Shown piece after piece: positions 55,423-64,000 of a DNA stretch of 64,000 bases. How positions within the stretch are numbered: position 1 is the stretch's first letter; every line of letters begins with the position of its first letter. A program made the position numbers and the translations under genes. Origin of the DNA: Mikania micrantha (taxonomy: Eukaryota; Streptophyta; Magnoliopsida; Asterales; Asteraceae); contig CM018687.1 of assembly GCA_009363875.1 (NCBI GenBank), positions 15,996,963 to 16,060,962 on the forward strand. Direction: 5' to 3'. A model generated the notes under the pieces. It was not told the origin of the DNA and made no database searches. It worked only from the letters and a program-made list of their open reading frames with translations.

Positions 55423-55611
55423 ATCAACGTGCAAAGTGCTAGTTTTTAGTTTAGCCTTAGTTTAAGTTTAATTTTAGTTGCATTTTCTTTTCAAAAACAT
55501 AAAAACACAAAAAGATTTGATTTTTCTTTCATTTTTATTTTGTTTTTGTTTATTGTTCGGAATTACACGTGGGTTTTCTTTGTTTGTGTGTGCAGGTAAT
55601 TTCATAGTTGC

Positions 55612-57680
55612 ATGCATACTCGTTACTCAAGGAAGACATCACCGTTAGTCTTTGATCCTGAAATCTAGAGAACTGCAAGGCATAACCAGGTATTGCATAG
55701 ATCCGAATTGTTAGTACCTACAATTCAACAACAAATTGATCACAAAGCATCCAACATGAGTCATAATAGTGATCATGGAGTCCCGCCAAACTACCCAATT
55801 CCACAACCGCCACCACCACATCCTAGACCACCACCACATCCTAGACCACCACCACCTAACTACCATGATGATGAGGTTCTGCACCCTTATCCCGAACCTC
55901 CTCAAGGCCTAAATAGAGGGGTTAATTTCCAACCTTTTGGGCCTCAACGAAATCCCATTTTTGGACCACCACCAAATCCACCACCTCCACATAACCCACC
56001 AAGAACTCCACGAAGATCTAATCATTGGTTTTCTGACACACCATCAACTCATATGAATAACCATGATGCCCCTTCTCGTCGAGCGAATAGTGTGTATCAA
56101 GAAGACAATATAAGAGCAAGGGTTAATGCTTTGGATGATGGGTTGGACAATGAAGGAGATCAACATTATCAAGGTGATTGGGATAATGACAACCATGATG
56201 AGGGATATGGATAACAGGGTCATCAACATTATGATTATCCTAATCAAGGATACCAAGGTCAACCAAGAGTTTCTAGAAGGCCTAATGTCAATCAACATCC
56301 TGATGGAGGATATGACCATTATCAAGATGGTGTGCCAAGGGCACCTAATCGAGGTCCAGTTCAGGGTGTGGAGAGCCATTGTAGACCACACATAGCAGTA
56401 AATGCTTCACATATTGTCCGTCCTGAGGTTAGAGGTAGATCATTTGAAATAAGGCCACAATTCTTGAACGTGCTAACCAACTTCTATGGTAAAGCAACAG
56501 AGGAACCGTATGTACATCTATCAGAATTTGAATCGGTTTGTGGCACAATAGGAGGGCAAGCTTCACACCCGATCAAGTGAAGTTAGTTCTATTTCAATTC
56601 ACTTTGAAGGATGCAGCTAAGTTGTGGTTTCTAGCATTGCCATCTGCTAGCATTTTCACATGGGAAGATTTACAACAACAGTTCCTTGATGAGTACTTTA
56701 CTCCCCAACCAACTAGTGATGTTAGGCATTCGATAAGGACATTTCAGCAACAATCTGGAGAACTATTTTATGAAACTTTTAAGAGATTCAAACAGTTTCT
56801 ACGTACATGTCCACATCATGGGATTTCTAAATGGGAATTGATCATTGCTTTCCATGATGGTTTGTCTACTGATGACATAAGGGATGTGAATTCCACTACA
56901 GGTGGAACATTTTTGTCCAACCCAATAGATGTGAATTCGGATTATTTGGAGAAGATGGAAGTGAATTCAAAAAGACAAGCACAGTCCAGTAGAAGGAAGA
57001 AGTTTGCTACAGTGAAAGCCTTAAAAAGCTCTTTTGATAGAATTGAAAAGTTGGAAAAAACAAATCAAGCATTGGAAAGGGAGTTGGCAAACTTGAATAT
57101 GGGTGGAAGCAAAAGTGCTACAAGGGAGAATCAAGTGTTCCATTTGTGTGATGGATGTGGAGAATTGGGCCATGCTACCCTGGATTTTCCTGGACAAGGT
57201 GGAAAGGAAGAAAAAGTTAACCAAGTTTATGGAGACCGAAAGTCATATGATATGAATTCAAATACATATCATCCATGTTTAAGGAATCACCCAAATTTTC
57301 GTTATGGTAATTATTTTAACCAATCTAATCCAAATTTTCAGGGATCAAGTCAAGGAGGCCAACAGTACAAGAATAGGCAATCCAACTACAACAATCAAGG
57401 GTACAATCAAGGTGGAAACAGAGGCTATCAGATAAACTATCAAGCCGATCAGGATCAAGGAGCCTCATTGGGTAATTCTAACACTTCCAACAAGGATATT
57501 ATGGACTTCCTGAAGGATATGAGAAAGGACAATGAAATGAGGGACAAAACAGTTGAGGCTTTGACGAAGCAAGTGGTTCAATTGGCCGAGGAGTTAGCAA
57601 TTTTGAGAAGGGATCCAGGCAAGCTACCAAGTGACATGAAGATCAGCCTGCAACATCGATCAAGCAGTTCGAAGCCATAG
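55612..57680 (+). pseudogene. gag: Athila-like Gag, broken
   Basis: It starts at ATG 55612 (MHTRYSRKTS) with an in-frame TAG near 55666 and a TAA at 56212-56214. The first third is Pro/Asn/His-rich (PPPPHPRPPPHPRPPPP). After a frameshift near 56570 the Gag core continues: DAAKLWFLALPSASIFTWED, FLDEYFTP, CPHHGISKWELIIAFHDGLS. One degenerate zinc knuckle, CDGCGELGHATLDF, has lost its final Cys (57148-57189). The C-terminus is Gln/Asn/Gly-rich, then has a short coiled-coil segment (RDKTVEALTKQVVQLAEELA). The order fits Athila Gag. Confidence 0.85.
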
Positions 57681-57785
57681 AAATTAGCTCAACTTCATCA
57701 GGTAAGTATTCTTAGAAGAGGGAAGGTTTATGACAACAAGGTTGTCCTCCACCACAATTTGTTGAGGGTGTGGTGGAGGATGTGA

Positions 57786-60700
57786 ATGAGAGTGAATGTG
57801 AGACTGAAAGTGCACCAATCCAATCAAACAAGAAAGCCACTTTCAAAATGCCACCACAAAATGATTTTAAAAAAAACCACTAAGGCTATGGAAAAGGCGA
57901 TGGAGGGTAATACCATTCCTTTCCCAAAAGCCTTAGTAGATCCATCTAAGGTTTTAAATGTGAACAAGAGACACCCACAACAAGAGGAAATGTGGGAGGT
58001 TTTTAAACAAGTGAAAATTAATCTTCCTCTCATTGATGCAATCAAACAAATCCCATCACATGCTAAGTACTTAAAAGAGATGTGCACTTAGAAAAGGAAT
58101 CACAATGTCCCCAAAAAGGTTGATTTGACTGAAAATGTGAGTGCGGTTGTGACGGGTATCCTCCCACCCAAACTTCAAGATCCGGGAACGCCTTTGATGT
58201 CAATTCAAGTGGGTGACTATAAAATACAAAGGGCTTTATTGGATCTTGGAGCAAGTGTAAGTATTCTTCCTGGTAGCTTGTATGACCAATATGATTTTGG
58301 TCCATTACAACAGGCCGACACCACCGTGGTGTTGGCGGATTTGACATCCAAGCTTCCGAGGGGAATTGTTTCTGATGTAATTGTGATGGTGGAAGGTTTT
58401 TACTACCCGGTTGACTTTTTGGTTTTGGATTATGCCATTACCGATCCGTTAAGGCAACCCACAGTGATTTTGGGTCGTCCATTTTTGGCTACTTCTAATG
58501 CTTTGATTAATTGTAGGACTGGAACAGTGGACATGACGTTTGGCGACCGGAAGTTACAATTTAATGTTTTTTCTAATATTGCTAACTCTCGAGTCAACGA
58601 TGAATGCTTTACGGCGGACATTGTTGACGGGTGTCTATCCCAAAAAAGTGGAGGAGACACCATACAGATGTGTTTTGCTTGTGACAGGATTGAGTTAAGC
58701 ATGGTAAAAGACATGGAGGAAGAAGATCGGAAGATGGAAGTGCTAGTGGCAAGTGATGGTCGTCCACATGGACAATTCAAGTGGAGAGTCTTCCGGATAG
58801 CATATATTCCAAACTCAAGCCCCCTTTGGAAGAACCACCAAAATCTGAACTTAAGGAGTTACCTAAACACCTTAAGTATGCTTTCTTGGGTGAAAATAAC
58901 ACTTTACCTGTTATCATTGCAGCAAATTTGGATGAAGCACAAGAGGAAGCTTTGATAGAAGTGTTGGTAGCGCATAAAGCTGCAATTGTATGAACCATAG
59001 CTGATTTGAGGGGAATAAGCCCCTCCATTGTGATGCACAAGATCATTACGGATGAGATGATTAATTCTTCACGTGACACTCAAAGAAGATTGAATCCCAA
59101 CATGCGTGAAGTGGTGAAGAAAGAAGTTCTCAAGTGGTTAGATGCTAGAATCATTTACCCAATCTCAAACAGTACATGGGTAAGTCCTACTCAAACGGTT
59201 CCAAAGAAAGCTGGGATTCAGGTAATTAAATATGACAAAGGTGAGGAGATTGCAACCCGGCCGGTAACCGGGTGGCGGATTTGCATTGATTACCGTAAGT
59301 TAAATTTAGCTACTTCAAAGGACCATTTTCCTTTCCCATTCATTGATCAAATTGTGGAAAAGCTTGCAGGTCAGAAGTTTTATTGTTTTTTGGATGGGTA
59401 TTTAGGGTATAATCAAATTGCTATTCATCCGGATGATCAACAAAAGACTACATTTACATGTCCATATGGTACTTTCGCATTTAGGCGGATGGCATTTGGA
59501 CTGTGTAATGCCCCAGCCACCTTTCAAAGGTGCATGATGAGTATCTTTTCAGATATGGTTAGGGAGTCTTTGGAGATTTTCATGGATGACTTTTCAATTT
59601 TTGGTCCTTCGTTTAAAACATGTCTTGAACAATTAACAAAGGTTTTAAAATGATGTGTTGAAACCAACTTAGTTTTAAGTTGGGAGAAAAGTCATTTCAT
59701 AGTTCAAGAAGGCATTGTATTGGGTCATGTGATTTCAATTTGTGGGATTGAGGTTGATCATGCTAAAGTTCAAGTCATTTCAAGTTTACCTCCTCCCACA
59801 AATGTTAAGGGCATTAGGTCATTTTTGGGACAGGCGGGGTTTTATAGAAGATTTATCAAAAATTTCAGTATCATTACAAAACCCTTCTGTAATTTGCTGT
59901 TGAAAGATGTTCCATTTGTTTTTGATAATGATTGTGTCACTGCTTTTAATGTCCTTAAAGAAAAGTTGGTTGAAGCCCCAATTTTGCAATCACCAGATTG
60001 GTCAAAACTTTTGAAATAATGTGTGATGCAAGTGATTACACAGTTGGTGTTGTTTTTGGTCAACGGGTGGACAAGAAACCCGTTGCCATTTACTATGCAA
60101 GCAAAACCTTTTCAGATCCTCAATTGAATTACACGACAATAGAAAAGGAATTGCTTGCAATAGTGTTTGCGTTAGATAAGTTTCGGTCATATTTGTGGGG
60201 TAGCAAGGTTATTATTTATTCTGATCACACTGTTGTCAGGTACCTCATGGATAAAAAAGATGCAAAACCGAGGTTGATTAGATGTATTTTTTTGCTTCAA
60301 GAATTCGATTTGGAGATTCGTGACAAGAAAGGGAGTGAGAATGTGGTGGCGGATCATTTGTCACGTGTCATTCACAATGAGAAAGAGCAGGTAGTTGATA
60401 TTAAAGAAAAATTTCCTGATGAGCAATTGCTACATGTCTGTACTAAGCCACGGTATGCTAATTTTGCAAATTATTTGGCTGCAGGTTCACTTCCGGAACA
60501 TTGGACAAAGCCAATAAGCAACAATTCTTGGCCCAAGAAAAGCATTACATCTGGGATGACTTGCTCAAAGTGGGAGCGGATCAATTGATTAGAAGATGCA
60601 TTCCAGATTCCGAAATTCCATCGGTTTTACAACACGTTCATGCATCTGCATGTGGCGGTCATTTCAGTGGCCAGAAAACGGGACACAAAGTTTTGTCTTG

Positions 60701-61690
60701 TGGGCTTTATTGGCCTACCATTTTTAAAGATGCTTTTCAGTTTGCTAAGAATTGTGTAAACTGTCAAAAGATGGGGAGTATTTCAAAGCAAAATGAGATG
60801 CCCATGCATCCCATTCTTGTTGTGGACATTTTTGATGTATGGGGCATTGATTTCATGGGGCCATTTCCTAACTCTTTTGGGAATTTTTACTTCTTAGTAG
60901 CTGTGGAATACGTTTCAAAATGGGTTGAAGCAATCGCTACTAACACAAATGACCATACCGTTGTGTGCAAGTTTGTCCAACCTCGGGTGATCATAAGCGA
61001 TGGGGGATCCCATTTCAAAAAATTTCACTTTAGCAAACTTCTCAAACGGTATGGCATAGATCATCGGATTCCCACTCCGTATCATCCTCAAACAAGCGGG
61101 CAAGTGGAGGTGTCCAGTAGGCAAATCAAAGAGATTTTACAAAAAACCGTGCGAGCCGACCATAAGGATTGGTCAACTAAGTTGAACGATGCTTTATGGG
61201 CGTACCACACGGCATACAAAACTCCTATTGGCACTACACCATACCATTTGGTTCATGGGAAAGGATAGCATTTACCAGTTGAACTTGCACATCGAGCATT
61301 GTGGGCAATTAAAAATGTTAACTAGGATTATGACAACGCAGGTAAGGAAAGGAAGCTTAACTTGTGCGAGTTAGAAGAATTGAGGGATGAGGCATACGAA
61401 TGTGAAGCATCTTACAAAGCCAAAACCAAAGCCGTTCATGATGCGAAACTTCGTTTAAGTAATTTGTAGTGGGACAGAAAGTGTGGCTTTACAATTCTCG
61501 GTTAAAGCTCTTTCCGGGAAAACTTAAAAACAAGTGGACTGGATTGTATTCTATTATCCGAGTGGGGAACTTTGGAGATGTTGAGATTGAGGACTTTGAG
61601 GATCACTTACGGCAGGTATAGAATGGACATCAGTTGAAAGCGTACATGGAAGCTAGTGACATCAACGAGTTAGCAAAGCAATTGGAAAGT
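57786..61690 (+). pseudogene. pol: Athila-like Pol: protease, RT, RNase H, integrase; multiply broken
   Basis: The Athila-type lead-in WEVFKQVKINLPLIDAIKQI (57990-58050) precedes a TAG at 58089. Protease shows ALLDLGASVSILP (about 58235-58275), with DLGA as is usual in Athila. Reverse transcriptase (59006-59653) has GWRICIDYRKLN and FMDDFSIFG in place of YxDD, then a stop near 59651 and frame changes at about 59700 and 60010. RNase H runs MCDASDYTVG..YSDHTVVRYLMDKKDAKPRLIR, ending VADHLSRV. Integrase has HHCC text GGHFSGQKT..CVNCQKMG, DFMGPFP and a shortened VIISDGGSHF region, then TPYHPQTSGQVE. Fragments extend to 61690. It is non-functional. Confidence 0.87.
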
Positions 61691-62611
61691 GTTTGTTGAA
61701 CTTTTCTGATTAACACAGCCGAGTAACAAGGGCCAGGTACTGTCGAGCTAGCGACATTAAATTAAGCGCTAAACGAGACGCAACCCGTTGGTTTAAATTA
61801 ACCATTCATTTCTTAGGTATTTTTGTTTTAGATGTTTTAGTGTTTTTGTTTAGTATGACATTTTTTTCTCCTTTTTGAAGCTGCCATCGCAACTCGTAAG
61901 TGTGGGGAAGTCGTGGGTTTGCTGTAGAGGTCAATATGGTGCAATTGTGGGCAATGCACGGGAGTTCGGGGGGTATGGAAAGTGCAGTGCGTAATAAACA
62001 AACAAAAAAAATTTTCAGTTTTTCATAAATTTCAATGTTTTTTTAAAGTAAGGTTCACTTTTAGTACATTTTGCGTATACTATGTTAAAGCTGTCAAAAA
62101 AAAAAAGCCCCCGGCGTATAGTACGGCCAAATCAGGCGTATCATACGCTGCTCTCTCATCCTACGCCTGAGATGTTCTGTCTACGCCGGTCCCTACGCCC
62201 ATTTCAGTATGCCCGGCGTATGATGCGCCCGGGCCCGGCGTATCATACGCCCAACTGCAGGACAGCCCATTTTTTCCGAATTTTCACATTAAAAATCTCA
62301 AATTGACCCATTTTCACCCGTTTTTTCTCAAAATTCGACCCAACAACATCATTTTCGGCCTACATACATTCTCAAACACAAAACATTTCATCCCATCTCC
62401 TCTCTCCCCAAGCTTCATCAATCCTCGGCCAAATCGAACAAATCTTATATCAATCTTAGGTAGAATTCTAAGGGGAACGCAGATCCACTCTCTGTTTTGT
62501 GAGATTTCAAGCGGGATGGAAGTATTTACAGGTTAAAGTTCCGAAAAATTTTTGACTTCTGGAGAGTTTCTAGTTCAAGCTTCATATTTCTCTCTTCTGA
62601 ACCTTTCAATC
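61691..62611 (+). other. 3' untranslated region of the Athila-like element with GGCGTATCATACGCC motifs
   Basis: GTCGAGCTAGCGACATTAAA and AAGCGCTAAACGAG near 61742-61778, and AAGTGTGGGGAAG near 61898, match phrases downstream of pol in Athila-type elements. At 62105-62255 there are six or more GGCGTATCATACGCC-type units, also present in the 5' LTR. I do not see alignment with the rest of the 5' LTR, so the 3' LTR has probably not started, or is lost to the insertion at 62612. Confidence 0.55.
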
Positions 62612-64000
62612 TGTGACACCACGTAATTTACAGGTCAGATTCTATTTTAATTAAATATTTATTTAATTAGCATTTTCATACGTGTCACTACAATTAGTTT
62701 AATTTAGTGTGACACGTAGCATGACAATACAAACACAGTCACACAACAGGATAATTCGAGGAATTATCGAAAAACCGCACACACGTATCAGAAATCATGA
62801 ACGTTGGTGAACGTCATACAACTTAAGCACAAGAGTATTAAACAAGTCATTTATGAAAAATAATTGTCAATTAGAGTTCGAACAATATTAAAACAACATG
62901 TTACAGTCGAGAATCGAGCGAAAACGAACCCAAACTATGAAAATGGGCCAATTGGGCTTATCCGGGTGACAAGGCGGTACACCTAGGCGAAACACACCAC
63001 CCCTGGCGGTACGCACGAGATAGGGAAGGGGCCTCAAACCATGTTGGTCCGCGTGCTACGCCTGGCTTTAGTGCAGGCCGCTGGGCGGTACGCATGGGAG
63101 GCGGGACTGCAACAAATCTTCTTGGGCACCTCAAACATGATGGCTAGCTTATTATAATCATTCCATGCGGTTCGAGATGCTGTCTGCACATTTTATGCCC
63201 CCCAAAAACTCTGAATAATCACCTCTAGTACTCAAGAACCCCTTGTAGAAGCCATTGATGAAGATCTTACCATTAATAGAAAGTTTAGCATGTTAAATCT
63301 TGCTAAATGATGTTGTACGTACATGCATGTAACTCTAGATGATGATTTGAGATATAACATGGTGATATTAGCATAAGTTATGGATTTGAAATGTTAAAAC
63401 GATCGTTTGTTGAATATTTAGGCATAGTTACTATATTTAGTAACTTAAATAGTTCATGATATTGATAAATGACGTATTTGGTGAAATAAGTAGTCTAAAA
63501 TGATGAGTTATAGCTAATGATGAAATTATTAGCAAGTGTCATGAATTGTTTGTTTAAAATGATGATTAAAATGGATCTTACTAATTATAGAAACTTTATT
63601 TGACAAATTCATGAAATAGAAACATAAGTATTGATTTATTTGTGATAAATGGCTTGAAATAATGCAACACGATTATGGTGTGAAAAGTTTTCTTGTTGTT
63701 AATCATGCTAAATATAGAAACTTTCCATTTTAGGAAACTTCAAAGATTAAAAATAGTTTATATGTTTATTTGATCGTATGTGGCAATGTGTTAGGTGTTA
63801 ACATGATCACGTAGGACTATTGAGCATGATAAAATAATTAAAACGATAAGTGTGGTAAACTTTCTAAAAATTGAAACTAACTATAAATAGTAAGTTGTCC
63901 ATAAACTTGAATTGTGTGTTTTACTCATTATGTACACGATCACGAATGTTACTCGAGTTATAACCGACACACGATTCACCAACGGGTTGTTAACTTGACA
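62612..64000. repeat. Start of another gypsy-type LTR (cut by window edge)
   Basis: TGTGACACCACG at 62612 is a typical LTR start of this group, interrupting Athila 3' sequence. Inside, ATGGGCCAATTGGGC and about four GGCGGTACGC-type motifs (62975-63100) form a small island like those of the other LTRs. The rest is AT-rich with no coding frame. The left flank is CAATC; the matching duplication would be outside the window. Orientation is unknown. Confidence 0.5.

Noticed and set aside
56044..56391. 115-codon minus-strand ORF rich in Ile/Leu/Ser
   Set aside because: It is a shadow of the Asn/Asp/His-rich Gag region of the Athila-like element and not a membrane protein gene.

Overview
This window is repeat-rich nuclear DNA from a flowering plant. 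It looks like a eudicot, probably an asterid and possibly Asteraceae; that taxonomic guess rests on the general look of the repeats and is weak. Nothing resembles bacterial, organellar or viral genome organisation, and there is no convincing intact host gene. Nearly everything that can be explained is transposable element, much of it nested.

Layout. (1) 1-17397: a head-to-tail array of one very young Ty3/gypsy chromovirus on the minus strand, in the order LTR(13889-17397) - internal region - LTR(4255-7748) - second internal region running off the left edge. The complete unit has one uninterrupted 1519-codon Gag-Pol frame (7783-12342). The array sits in a Copia-like LTR whose right part is 17398-18230. 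(2) 19043-22782: a solo gypsy LTR with a perfect 5-bp target-site duplication (TTCTA). (3) 22783-33400: AT-rich DNA with exon-like but unrecognised fragments (23700-28860), two SINEs (one with an 11-bp target-site duplication), foldback MITEs, a CACTA-like element with GTCGTCGC motifs and a 40-bp minisatellite. (4) About 33430-41890: a decayed Mutator-like element (FAR1-type DNA-binding domain, MULE transposase, OTU protease remnant) split by a second solo LTR (36865-41380, duplication CAAAC) related to the first but inverted. (5) About 42545-62611: an Athila-like element (tRNA-Asp primer site, decayed gag and pol). Its 5' LTR is split by a complete gypsy element (43605-55205, duplication TATTC) with an intact extra coiled-coil ORF and gag but a dead pol. 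(6) 62612-64000: the start of another LTR.

How the parts relate. The intact polyprotein of the first family could supply enzymes in trans to dead relatives that share its tRNA-iMet primer site. The 43605-55205 element looks like such a passenger, because its LTRs are nearly identical while its pol carries many old lesions.

The most interesting unexplained signals are regulatory. A module of TATA box plus UGCG-loop hairpin is repeated four times per unit in the young family and echoed in both solo LTRs; its stem shows compensatory changes. A four-copy double-hairpin repeat in the second solo LTR also co-varies. Nearly every element family here carries its own dense island of a short CpG-containing motif (GGTTCG, CATTCG, CTTCCGAAG, GGCGTATCATACGCC, GACGGCCCGTACTG, GTCGTCGC, GGCGGTACGC).
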